DNA of 51,368 bases from an uncultured Prevotellaceae bacterium (GTDB taxonomy: Bacteria > Bacteroidota > Bacteroidia > Bacteroidales > Bacteroidaceae): the NCBI GenBank assembly GCA_900315455.1, contig OMZE01000028.1, positions 1-51,368 of the forward strand, written 5' to 3'. Made by a program: the position numbers and the translations under genes. The notes beneath the pieces are model-generated. The model was not told the origin of the DNA, did not search any database, and saw nothing but the letters and a program-made list of their open reading frames with translations. Shown in pieces: positions 33,607-42,458 of the stretch (position 1 is the stretch's first letter; each line of letters begins with the position of its first letter).

Positions 33607-36081
33607 TCAGTCTTGGAAATAGACTCGCTTCACACGGTTACTCACCGAAGTAAGCACCTCATAGGGGATAGTTCCCAGAATGTCAGAAAGAGTAGTGACA
33701 GGAAGATGGTCGCCGAAGATTTCCACGGTGTCGCCCTCCTGACAAGGTATGTCGGTAACATCAATCATGGCTACATCCATACAGATGTTTCCCACATATG
33801 GGGCTGGTTTCCCATTCACCAGACAATATCCCCGTCCTCTTCCCAGTCCACGGTTCAGACCGTCGGCATAACCTATAGGTATGGCAGCAATGACGCTGTC
33901 GCGCGTGAGCACGCCTTTCCGGCTATACCCCACGGTTTCTTCTTTGGGCACACGACGCAGTTGAAGGATGGTGGTCTTCAGCGTGCTGACATTATGAATG
34001 ACATGTCCATCACGGCTGTCGATGCCATACAGTCCCAGGCCAAGACGGCACATGTCGAGTTGCCGCTCCGGGAAATGCTCTATTCCCGCGCTGTTGTCGA
34101 TATGGCGGAGAATCTTATGCGAGAATGCTGCCTGCAGTTTTTCGGACGCCTTGATGAATCGCTCGTATTGCATCAAGGAGAAATGGTCGAAATCGTCGGA
34201 ATCGGAACCCACGAAATGCGAGAACACCGACCTTGGCAGCAAGGTGTTCTGTTGACGGAGACTTTCAATGAGCCTGTCGATGTCTTTCACGGGGTCGAAT
34301 CCCAACCTGTGCATGCCGGTATCGATTTTCACATGCACAGGATAGTTGTAAATGCCCTCTTTCCGCGCTGCCGCGATAAGGGCGTCGAGCACTCGGAAAC
34401 TATATACTTCGGGCTGCAGTTCGTAATCGAAAATGGTTTTGAAAGCCGACAACTCTGGGTTCATCACCATGATGTTGCCCGTGATGCCGTTTTCGCGCAA
34501 GGTGACCCCTTCATCTGCCACTGCCACAGCCAGGTAGTCGACTTGGTGGTCCTGAAGAGTCTTGGCTATCTCCACTGCTCCTGCTCCATAGGCATCGGCT
34601 TTTATCATACATACTATTTTCGTCGACGGGTGGAGAAACGACTTGTAGTGATTGAGGTTGTCGACCAACGCATTGAGGTTGACCTCAAGAATGGTTTCGT
34701 GAACCTTGTGCTCGAGTCTTTCACTTAGCCTATCAAAATTGAAATCACGCGCCCCCTTGAGCAAGATGACCTCATTCGACAATCCCTTGAACAAGTCGCT
34801 TGCCACGAATTCTTCGGTATTGTCGAAGAAAGCCTTCTTCTCCACGGCAAACCGATCTGCCTGTGACGATATTTCCGGTCCGATACCAATGATGCGTTTT
34901 ACTCCTCTGCTCACGGCCAGTGCCGACACTTCGTCATAGAGTGTTTCAGGGGGCAAACCACTTTGGTGGATATCACTGAGGATCAGCGTTCGTTGCCGCC
35001 CTTTCTGGTCGGGACGGCGTTGCATGAAACCAAGGGCGATGTCGAGCGAATTGAGGTCGGAATTGTAGGAGTCGTTGATCAGCGTACATCCGTTCTGCCC
35101 TTCTTTCACTTCCAGGCGCATGGCCACAGGCTCGAGAGCGGCCATCCGTGTGGCAAGTGCTGCTGTGGTCACCCCGAGATGCAATGCCACGGCTGCACAT
35201 GTGAGGGAATTGGCCACCGAAGCCTCGTCGATGAACGGAAGGGTATATTCGCCTTCTTCTCCCTTGAACGAATATTCCACTTTTGTGGAGAAGTAGGTTT
35301 TCTCGATATGTCTCACATACAGTGCAGCCTCCTTGTCGGTTTTTGATATATAGAGTTTCTCTCCCTTGAAACCGCAATTCTCCACCTCCTTGGCCATCAT
35401 TGCGTTATCGGCATGATAGACAAGTATTCGGGCATCCTTGAAGAGTTTCAGTTTCTCTTGACATTTTTGTGACAGCGAACTGAAGTTTTCCTGGTGGGCA
35501 GCGCCAATGTTCGTGATGATGCCTATGGTGGGCTGTATGATGTCTTTCAAGGCTTCCATCTCACCTGGCATACTGATACCAGCCTCGAAGATAGCCACTT
35601 CCGACCGTTCGTTGAGCAACCATACCGACAGTGGTACGCCCACTTGCGAGTTGTAACTACGGGGCGAACGGGTAACCACCATTTGTGGGGAGAGCAACTG
35701 GAACAGCCACTCTTTCACTATGGTTTTTCCATTGCTTCCTGTGATTCCCACTACAGGAATGTCGAAGGCATCGCGGTGTCTTTCCGCCAGTCGCTGCAAT
35801 GCCACCAACGAATTGTCAACTTTTAGGAAATTGGCATCAGGATATACCTCATCATAATGGTCGGGTACTTGTTGCACAACGAAATTCCTCGTTCCTCCCG
35901 AATACAGGTTGGAAATATACTTATGTCCGTCATTCCTTGCTGTCTTGATAGCAAAGAAAAGGGTCTCTTCAGGAAAACAGAGCGACCTGCTGTCAGTGAG
36001 AATCCACTGTATATCAGCATTGGCATCCCCATATCGGTGCGCTCCAATAAGCGCCGTCACTTTCTCGATGGAATATTTCAT
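33607..36081 (-). CDS. Bifunctional MurF ligase / alanine racemase fusion
   Basis: An 824-residue fusion. Residues 1-440 are MurF (adds D-Ala-D-Ala to UDP-MurNAc-tripeptide): ATP loop GITGSNGKT (112-120) and SYNSDLNSLD. Residues 460-824 are a PLP-dependent alanine racemase: Lys494 in MIKADAYGAG forms the Schiff base, and a Tyr-containing VGNICMDVAMIDVT near residues 775-790 supplies the C-terminal part. The fusion supplies D-Ala for the D-Ala-D-Ala dipeptide and joins it to the peptide stem. This arrangement is known in Bacteroidetes. A complete promoter is at 36181-36211. Confidence 0.96.
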   Translation of the reverse strand: MKYSIEKVTALIGAHRYGDANADIQWILTDSRSLCFPEETLFFAIKTARNDGHKYISNLYSGGTRNFVVQQVPDHYDEVYPDANFLKVDNSLVALQRLAERHRDAFDIPVVGITGSNGKTIVKEWLFQLLSPQMVVTRSPRSYNSQVGVPLSVWLLNERSEVAIFEAGISMPGEMEALKDIIQPTIGIITNIGAAHQENFSSLSQKCQEKLKLFKDARILVYHADNAMMAKEVENCGFKGEKLYISKTDKEAALYVRHIEKTYFSTKVEYSFKGEEGEYTLPFIDEASVANSLTCAAVALHLGVTTAALATRMAALEPVAMRLEVKEGQNGCTLINDSYNSDLNSLDIALGFMQRRPDQKGRQRTLILSDIHQSGLPPETLYDEVSALAVSRGVKRIIGIGPEISSQADRFAVEKKAFFDNTEEFVASDLFKGLSNEVILLKGARDFNFDRLSERLEHKVHETILEVNLNALVDNLNHYKSFLHPSTKIVCMIKADAYGAGAVEIAKTLQDHQVDYLAVAVADEGVTLRENGITGNIMVMNPELSAFKTIFDYELQPEVYSFRVLDALIAAARKEGIYNYPVHVKIDTGMHRLGFDPVKDIDRLIESLRQQNTLLPRSVFSHFVGSDSDDFDHFSLMQYERFIKASEKLQAAFSHKILRHIDNSAGIEHFPERQLDMCRLGLGLYGIDSRDGHVIHNVSTLKTTILQLRRVPKEETVGYSRKGVLTRDSVIAAIPIGYADGLNRGLGRGRGYCLVNGKPAPYVGNICMDVAMIDVTDIPCQEGDTVEIFGDHLPVTTLSDILGTIPYEVLTSVSNRVKRVYFQD

Positions 36082-36180
36082 TTCTCTTTTATATCTTATG
36101 ATTCAGACCGTGATGGCAAGTAGGGCTCGGCAAAACGCCTTCCTGTACTCGCATGGGCCTACACACGTTATAACAGATTG

Positions 36181-36211
36181 CAAAAGTACTGAAAAGTGCA
36201 TTCAGGGCAAA
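36181..36211 (-). promoter_or_regulatory. Promoter of the murF-alr fusion gene
   Basis: On the minus strand TTTG (36208-36211), 19 nt, TACTTTTG (36181-36188), about 100 nt before the ATG. Confidence 0.7.
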
Positions 36212-36245
36212 ACGAATCACTTACTTTTTTCATGAGGAACAGCAT

Positions 36246-39200
36246 TCATTGACTTGCATTCAGCGAAGAGAACGTGAAAACAGGTGTTTTCCCTCTTGCG
36301 TCGGCTTTCTTCCAGGAGACGACAACCTCTCGTTTCTCCCCTGGCATGATGGTCAGGTAATTGTCGGAATAGTCTACAGGTAATATCTGTTCTCCATCAT
36401 CGCCCTTGAGCACAATTCTCACAAACACCGCCGGTATTTGCGACGTGTTGCGCAACAAGAGTACAGCCTTCTGCTTTGTTCCCTCTTCACTTATACTCTG
36501 GTCGACCTGCAACTCTGCTTCAGGCAATTGGGTGATGGCATGCAGACTGCCATTTTCAGGATACTGGTGGTAGATGTTTTCCGAAACCACCGCATCTCCT
36601 TTTTTAGCATATAAGCGAAGAATCCAAACGGGTTCTTTATCGCCTGGCGACTCCACGCGGAAGCACTGGATGGTGGAATCATCCAACGAAGGACAAGTCT
36701 TTGTCTTACGCCATAAGCGCTTTCCTTTCAGGTTGTAGATTTCTGCCACAACGACGATGGATTTCTGCTCACCCGCACTTCGGTTCACCAATTCCACGCT
36801 GTTGCTCAAAGGGTTGTATTGCACATGCAATGTCTCGCAAGCCTTCTTCATGCCAAAGAATGCTGCTGTGGGCTCAAAATAGTAGTCGTATGTCTGCCAC
36901 ACCATCGAAGGCCAACAAGGATGGCTCATCCATATCAGCAATCCTGCTCTTGCTGCACTCGTGGCTTCAAACATGGCGCGGTATCCGTTATAGTTCACCC
37001 ATTGTGCCCATGTGGCAAACTGGCTTGCCGTTTGGGCATCCCCCAGTGTCTGCCGAATGATGTTGTTGAAGGATGCAGCCCCTTGTGCACCATTCAGGGT
37101 ATAGTCGTGCTGTCCCCAATCTCTCGACTGGGGCCATAGGGAGTCGGGAGAGAATGTACGCTGCAGGCTTTCCAGATTCATGACATTGGGCATTCCCCTC
37201 TCAGAGTGGATTTTTCCTGTTTGCCGTCTGAAATACTCACTGGCAGGCAAAGCCCGATAGGGTCCATGTCCCGACACGCCATCATCGGCAGAGTCGGGTA
37301 TATAGCCCAAGCCTGGCGACAGTTGTCTCACATATTGGCGCAGACACTTATCGATAGACGATGGCGGGGCTCCCTCGTTCCTTCCGCAATAGAGGCCTAT
37401 GCTGGCATATCGGCGGATACGTTTCAGGTAGTCACGGGCATTGTCAAGAAACAGCGCGTCATCGTAAGGATCAGGACCGTCGGCAGGGTTGGCCAACCAG
37501 AAATCCTGCCACACCATGATACCATGGCGGTCGCAGGCCTCGTAGAATGCCTCGTCGCCTACCTGCCCCACCCAGTTGCGTATCATCGTACAGTTCATCT
37601 GCCGGTGATACCCAACAGCCACGTCATACTCTCTCGCCCTGTAGTTGAGGTTGTGCTCATCGAATCCCCAATTCCCTCCGAGTGGCACGAAGCGTCGGCC
37701 ATTGATGAAAATCCTGAGACTGTCGAGCATATCGACATAGGTCATTTCACGCAGCCCAGCCTTGAAGTCGAGTCTGTCGGAGAGCATACCGTCGATGACA
37801 AATTCTGCCTTGGCATCATACAAGAATGGTTCACCATAACCATTGGGCCACCACAGTTGCCATGCCCTACTGGTGAGTTGCGGGAACTGCGCCGGTGTGA
37901 AGCACACTTCCTGCTCCCCATTGGCAGGCAACGTCACTTGTTGGCTTACCACTATCTGTCCGATGGAGAGGGTGAGTGTTCCCGAAACGGATGTAGCCGC
38001 ATGGTTGGTGACAAAGACCGAGGGGGTGACCTCGGTAAGGCTGTCGTCGATACGGTGTGTGCGCACATAGGGGTCGGCAACGGTCACCACACCGCTCTCG
38101 GTGAGATATACTTCGTTCCAAATTCCCACCTCCCTTCCGCGCACAGTAGTTATCCAGTCCCATCCCACGGATGCATGGAAGGTGGGGTTGTCGGCTCCCA
38201 ATATGCCGCCATTAAACTGTGTGGTGAATTCATCTTTTTCCTTCACTGCTCCAAAATGCTCATTGCAGTGCACTTTCACCGCCAACACGTTCTTCCCTTT
38301 CCGGAGAATTCCAGACACATTGAAATGGCCTCTCATGAAGGCCCCGTCAACACGTCCCAGGTAACAACCATTGAGATATACCTCTGCCTTCCAGTTGATG
38401 CCATCAAAATGCAGGAAAGTCTGCCGGAAGCCAAAATCGTCGGGCACTTCGAACTCATCACGGTACCAGAAGTCCGACCTGAAGAATGATTCGGAAATCT
38501 GGTCTACATAGTCAGCATAATTGGGATGGGGTATGGCCCCGATGTTGACATACGACGACAGCACGGTGGCGGGCACAGTGGCGGACACCCAGTGGCTGTC
38601 GTCGAAAGCATTGTCGGCTATCACCTCTCCAGAGGCTTCCACTTGTGATGCCCTTTGCAAGCGCCATTGTCCTCCACTAAGGAAGAAGCGCCTGTCACGC
38701 AGGCCTTCTTGAGGATGGGGCTGGTAGGTCAGACGCCTGCTTCCCATCACCTGGAATTCCGACAAGGCATAGTATCCCTTCTCGCCGGTCTGCGTGAGCA
38801 ATAATCTTACATATCGGCCCTGGGTTTTCACATTGGCTGTATCACCGGAGAGTGCTGACACCTTGGTCCATGTCGTGGCATCGTCCGACACTTCTATGCT
38901 CGCCTTGCGTGGTGGCTCTATCCAATGGGTGATGACCTGCGATATGTCAGTGTGTATGCCCAAGTCGACATATATCCACTGCTCTCCCCCACTGCCACTC
39001 ATCCAGGCACTGGAAAAATGGCTGGAGGGCATGACGTCGGCCACCTTTCCGTCATCATCAATGAAATTGACGGAATGAACAGCCCATTGCACCGCTCCTT
39101 TCATCTCCATGAGAATTCTGAAACGACTGAAAGGCTGATGGCATGAAACCGGAATGGTCTCCTGCAGAAGACGTGTGGGCAAGGACCCTTCTTCGGTCTG

Positions 39201-39791
39201 TTTGTTGGGGTCGGTATGCAAGCGGTATCGGGTAGGTTGACCCGGCAAGCCTTCTCCTTGAAGGGCTCCTATGGTCACCCAGTGGTCGCCATCGTCACTC
39301 ACCTGGCATGCCAACCGATACCCGCCACCCACCAGATGCTCGTCATAGGCCATACGTCCTTCTACCACAACCTGCCTTGCCTCCACGGTCTGTCCACCTG
39401 TCCACTCATATTGCAACCATGTGGTGTCTCCCTGAAGAGTATTCGCCGAATAGGGACCTCCATCGACAGTCCATTCTGCCTCACGTCTCGACAGTGTGGC
39501 AGAAGGGGAGGTAACGACCAGCCTCACAGGCTCTTTCGCATGAATGATGCCATCTGTTACCAAGTGGGCTGTGAGATTGTAATCATACGACGATGAGGCG
39601 ATGGCCAAGCGGTGCAACGCCACGTTGGTTGTCGAAGAAGAATCGATGCATGCTATCGGCGCAAAACTTTCGGCAGGGTTTCCGGGGTAAATGCCTATAC
39701 CCCTTGTAAAATAGGCGGCATCTTGTGCCCTCATGGAGAGGAGAGACAGTGAAGAAGCCAGCACAATAGTAAGAAATGCGTGAACTCTCAT
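36246..39791 (-). CDS. Large secreted glycoside hydrolase family 2 enzyme with discoidin domains
   Basis: An 1181-residue protein with a signal peptide (HAFLTIVLASSLSLLSMRAQ). Two discoidin-like domains occupy about 55-220 and 250-360 (second with WIYVDLGIHTDISQVITHW then GRYVRLLL). The GH2 part starts near 370 (sugar-binding domain), with immunoglobulin-like and TIM barrel domains to about 1000. Acid/base Glu806 lies in YCGRNEGAPP; probable nucleophile Glu864 in IHSERGMPN. The barrel motif WQDFWLANPADGPDP resembles exo-beta-glucosaminidase/mannosidase-type GH2 members. Substrate is not predictable. It is probably exported to the periplasm or surface, and is not next to SusC/D genes. Confidence 0.85.
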   Translation of the reverse strand: MRVHAFLTIVLASSLSLLSMRAQDAAYFTRGIGIYPGNPAESFAPIACIDSSSTTNVALHRLAIASSSYDYNLTAHLVTDGIIHAKEPVRLVVTSPSATLSRREAEWTVDGGPYSANTLQGDTTWLQYEWTGGQTVEARQVVVEGRMAYDEHLVGGGYRLACQVSDDGDHWVTIGALQGEGLPGQPTRYRLHTDPNKQTEEGSLPTRLLQETIPVSCHQPFSRFRILMEMKGAVQWAVHSVNFIDDDGKVADVMPSSHFSSAWMSGSGGEQWIYVDLGIHTDISQVITHWIEPPRKASIEVSDDATTWTKVSALSGDTANVKTQGRYVRLLLTQTGEKGYYALSEFQVMGSRRLTYQPHPQEGLRDRRFFLSGGQWRLQRASQVEASGEVIADNAFDDSHWVSATVPATVLSSYVNIGAIPHPNYADYVDQISESFFRSDFWYRDEFEVPDDFGFRQTFLHFDGINWKAEVYLNGCYLGRVDGAFMRGHFNVSGILRKGKNVLAVKVHCNEHFGAVKEKDEFTTQFNGGILGADNPTFHASVGWDWITTVRGREVGIWNEVYLTESGVVTVADPYVRTHRIDDSLTEVTPSVFVTNHAATSVSGTLTLSIGQIVVSQQVTLPANGEQEVCFTPAQFPQLTSRAWQLWWPNGYGEPFLYDAKAEFVIDGMLSDRLDFKAGLREMTYVDMLDSLRIFINGRRFVPLGGNWGFDEHNLNYRAREYDVAVGYHRQMNCTMIRNWVGQVGDEAFYEACDRHGIMVWQDFWLANPADGPDPYDDALFLDNARDYLKRIRRYASIGLYCGRNEGAPPSSIDKCLRQYVRQLSPGLGYIPDSADDGVSGHGPYRALPASEYFRRQTGKIHSERGMPNVMNLESLQRTFSPDSLWPQSRDWGQHDYTLNGAQGAASFNNIIRQTLGDAQTASQFATWAQWVNYNGYRAMFEATSAARAGLLIWMSHPCWPSMVWQTYDYYFEPTAAFFGMKKACETLHVQYNPLSNSVELVNRSAGEQKSIVVVAEIYNLKGKRLWRKTKTCPSLDDSTIQCFRVESPGDKEPVWILRLYAKKGDAVVSENIYHQYPENGSLHAITQLPEAELQVDQSISEEGTKQKAVLLLRNTSQIPAVFVRIVLKGDDGEQILPVDYSDNYLTIMPGEKREVVVSWKKADARGKTPVFTFSSLNASQ

Positions 39792-39974
39792 GGTTTGGAC
39801 TGGTGTTTATTGATGGGTAGCATAATCAAAGGCGTCCTTTTTTCATACCCAAAATGTATTCGATGAACAATATGGCAAAAATAATAAAAAAACAGGAAAC
39901 TGCCAACTGATTGGCACATATTCTTGGGATAAGAATCCAACATAAAGGTTTCGGCTCGGAAAAGCCAAATATTC

Positions 39975-40006
39975 TTTGGTTTTTCGCTCGCCTTGCACTA
40001 CCTTTG
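39975..40006 (+). promoter_or_regulatory. Promoter of the DUF445 gene
   Basis: TTTG (39975-39978), 20 nt, TACCTTTG (39999-40006), 20 nt before the ATG. The spacer TTTTTCGCTCGCCTTGCAC resembles the dispersed promoter core before proS and aroA. Confidence 0.75.
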
Positions 40007-40026
40007 TCCCAAATAATCAAGCGCAC

Positions 40027-41034
40027 ATGATTCTATCATATATCCTACCACCTTTAATAGGCGCCGTCATTGGTTATATCACCAACGATATTGCCATCCG
40101 TATGCTTTTCCGACCGCATGAGGCAAAATACTTGTTCGGCAGGAAAATCCCCTTTACTCCTGGCATCATCCCAAAAGAGAAGGGACGTTTGGCTGCATCG
40201 ATAGGCACCACCATCAGTGCCAATCTGATGAATCAGGAGGTTCTTGAGAAGCATCTGCTGAGCAAGGAGATGAAAGACAAAATCATGGAGGCTGTGCTAC
40301 GTTTCATCGAGAAGCAGAAAACCAACAATGAGACATTGCGCGAGTTCCTGTCTCACTACCTCCTACCACAAGAGATAGACGATATAGCCAAGAGTGGAGG
40401 CAACGACCTCACGGAACTGATTTACACGAAACTGGCCACCTCTGACGTGGGCAACGATATCGCCCATCTTGCCGTTGCCCACGTGATGAAGAAGATGCAA
40501 CACTTCGGCAGTGGTTTTGGCGACAAACTTGCTGACGAAGGCATAGGCCATGGTGGCGGGTTTGGCGACATGATCAGCCACGGCATCGACCGCCTGTTTG
40601 GCCGTAGCGGCAGCCGTTTTACCTCACAGTTCATCAATTCACTGGCCGAACCTGTGGAGAAATTGCTGGCCAAGAACATCAACGAGATTCTCCAGAAAAA
40701 CTCCAGGGAGATTGTTGGCAACCTCATCAGCACTGAAACCGACAACCTGCTGTCGCGTAAGGTAAGTACGCTATTGGCAGACAAGGACGAGGAGTTGTCG
40801 CGTGCCAGTCAATCCATTCTCTCCATGTATGAGAAGATGATTAGCGAACAACTACCCAAAATCTTGAAGGCTGTGAACATCAGCCAGATAGTGGAAAGCC
40901 GCATCAACGAGATGGACATGAGGGATGTGGAAAAAATCATCTTCGAGGTGATGGACAAGGAATTGAAGGCTATCGTGCGTCTGGGCGCATTACTGGGTTT
41001 CATCATGGGTTGGATCAACTGTCTTTTAAGATGA
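40027..41034 (+). CDS. DUF445-family membrane protein
   Basis: A 335-residue protein of the DUF445/YheB family. N-terminal membrane segment MILSYILPPLIGAVIGYITNDIAIRM leads to the signature RMLFRPHEAKYLFGRKIPFTPGIIPKEKGRLA (residues 25-56, quoted by parts), and the C-terminus has a second hydrophobic segment (LGALLGFIMGWINCLL). The middle is helical, with GGFGDMISHG. Members are conserved in many bacteria but have no defined activity. The stop overlaps the start of the GH25 gene (ATGA at 41031-41034), so they are probably translated together. Confidence 0.9.
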   Translation: MILSYILPPLIGAVIGYITNDIAIRMLFRPHEAKYLFGRKIPFTPGIIPKEKGRLAASIGTTISANLMNQEVLEKHLLSKEMKDKIMEAVLRFIEKQKTNNETLREFLSHYLLPQEIDDIAKSGGNDLTELIYTKLATSDVGNDIAHLAVAHVMKKMQHFGSGFGDKLADEGIGHGGGFGDMISHGIDRLFGRSGSRFTSQFINSLAEPVEKLLAKNINEILQKNSREIVGNLISTETDNLLSRKVSTLLADKDEELSRASQSILSMYEKMISEQLPKILKAVNISQIVESRINEMDMRDVEKIIFEVMDKELKAIVRLGALLGFIMGWINCLLR

Positions 41035-41813
41035 CAACACGCAAGACAAGACGCAGAAACGTGAGGCACCGCCGTAAGCGTTGGTCATTCTCCCGTGTGA
41101 GAAACATTCTCCTCACCATCTTGTTTCTCATCCTGCTATGGCGCTTGGCAAGCCCCAGCAGTTTCAACTCCATGCTGTCGTGGCTCGGCATCACTACCAA
41201 TGAGGTGGTACGCCGTTACGACGGAATCGACGTATCGAAACACAATGGGAAAATCAACTGGAAAAAGGTGGCGGGCGACAAGCGCGTCAAGTTCGCATAC
41301 ATCAAGGCTTCAGAAGGAGGAACCCTCGGCGACCGCCGTTATGCCTACAACATCAAGGAAGCCCGAAAAGCGGGAATAAAAGTGGGGAGTTATCATTTCT
41401 TTACCTATCGGCGCACAGCCAAAGAACAGTTTGAAAACTTCCGCAAGCGGATAGACAAACGCCAGCAAGACTTGGTGCCGATGATTGACGTGGAAGAGAA
41501 AGGCAACCGGGGATGCAACAAGGCAAAACTCCAGGCCACACTGAAAGAACTGATGGAACTGATGAAAGCCGAATACGGCAAATACCCCCTACTCTACAGT
41601 GGACATCAATTCTACAACACCTATCTTGCCCCGGAATTCAACAACTATTACCTCTTCATCGCCCGATATGGTGGCGGCAAGCCAAAAGTGAAGGGGGGCG
41701 GCCGCTGGAATATCTGGCAATACAGCGAGACCGGACATATCGACGGCATAAAAGGCAAGGTCGACCTCGACTGCTTTGCGCCAGGCACTTCGCTCAGCGA
41801 TATCAGTCTTTGA
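41031..41813 (+). CDS. GH25 lysozyme, membrane-anchored
   Basis: A 260-residue GH25 muramidase. A basic N-terminus (TTRKTRRRNVRHRRKRW) precedes one membrane anchor (NILLTILFLILLWRLA), then the GH25 barrel from about residue 65: YDGIDVSKHNGKINW, FAYIKASEGG, VGSYHFF, and the acid/base pair in PMIDVEEKG. The C-terminal WNIWQYSE is the usual closing strand. It would cleave peptidoglycan from the outer face of the inner membrane. The start at 41031 overlaps the stop of the DUF445 gene; the longer frame from 41010 lies inside it. Confidence 0.94.
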   Translation: MTTRKTRRRNVRHRRKRWSFSRVRNILLTILFLILLWRLASPSSFNSMLSWLGITTNEVVRRYDGIDVSKHNGKINWKKVAGDKRVKFAYIKASEGGTLGDRRYAYNIKEARKAGIKVGSYHFFTYRRTAKEQFENFRKRIDKRQQDLVPMIDVEEKGNRGCNKAKLQATLKELMELMKAEYGKYPLLYSGHQFYNTYLAPEFNNYYLFIARYGGGKPKVKGGGRWNIWQYSETGHIDGIKGKVDLDCFAPGTSLSDISL

Positions 41814-41832
41814 CACCTACCCCATCAACAAC

Positions 41833-41872
41833 CAACCCACCGATAAGGTTCGGGAGCCTTACCGGTGGGTTG
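41833..41872. terminator. Hairpin after the GH25 gene
   Basis: CAACCCACCGATAAGG (41833-41848) pairs imperfectly with CCTTACCGGTGGGTTG (41857-41872). It lies between the GH25 gene and the convergent gene ending at 41893, and may act in both directions. Confidence 0.65.
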
Positions 41873-41892
41873 ATGTATTCATGTCATTTTTC

Positions 41893-42264
41893 CTATCTGT
41901 TCCTGGGAGAGGCTAAATGCCGCCGATATGCAAATATGAGATAGAAACAAATGGCCAACGCCACGATGACAAAAAACAATGTCCACAACACCGAAGGGGT
42001 GTTTCCCGCACCTGTCCCAAGGTTGTTGCTCATTACCTCAAGCGACGAATTGCTGATTGTATCTGTCACAGCATTGCCATTCTGCAATGTATCTATAGAG
42101 TCGGTGACAACAGGTTGCTGCACACTGTCTACCGTATCTACTTTTACTGGCTCGAGATTCTCCCATCGAGGATGTCGGGGGCGGCGTCCGCCTGGAACGA
42201 TGAGGTCAAGTACTTGTATGAACATAAAGATAATGGTATTGGTGATGAGGGCAAAGATATACAA
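41893..42264 (-). CDS. Small protein with two predicted membrane segments
   Basis: A 123-residue protein: hydrophobic N-terminal segment (MYIFALITNTIIFMFIQVLDLIVPGG), a proline/arginine patch (RRPRHPRW), a Thr/Asp/Ser-rich linker and a C-terminal segment (LWTLFFVIVALAICFYLIF) followed by RRHLASPRNR. No family recognised. A TATCTTTG box on the minus strand (42252-42259) lies within the first codons, so the true start may be the internal ATG at 42225, which leaves a short leader. It is convergent with GH25 and divergent from aroA. Confidence 0.55.
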   Translation of the reverse strand: MYIFALITNTIIFMFIQVLDLIVPGGRRPRHPRWENLEPVKVDTVDSVQQPVVTDSIDTLQNGNAVTDTISNSSLEVMSNNLGTGAGNTPSVLWTLFFVIVALAICFYLIFAYRRHLASPRNR

Positions 42265-42357
42265 AAAGCAGGAAACTCATCTCCATTTTATGGAATATTA
42301 ACCATGTTTTATTGAAATTGATGGCTTTTGAGATGAAAAATCAGCATATCCTTGACG

Positions 42358-42426
42358 GGATGCACATCGACAATGAAAAAAAACTTGTTTTTTTTCACTA
42401 TGCGCTCGGTTTTCACTATCTTTGCA
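42358..42426 (+). repeat. Dispersed promoter-bearing repeat before aroA
   Basis: Begins GGATGCACATCGACAATG and ends with GCGCTCGGTTTTCACTATC followed by TTTGCA. It matches the proS-upstream repeat 18234-18308 over almost its full length. The TATCTTTG box at 42417-42424 is 34 nt before the aroA ATG and probably is its promoter. Confidence 0.7.
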
Positions 42427-42458
42427 TACCAATGTACCAAGAAATAGAATAATAGAAT

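Noticed and set aside
41010-41030. Earlier start for the GH25 gene
   Set aside because: Lies inside the DUF445 coding end; the ATGA overlap at 41031 gives a normal coupled start and the basic N-terminus of the membrane anchor.
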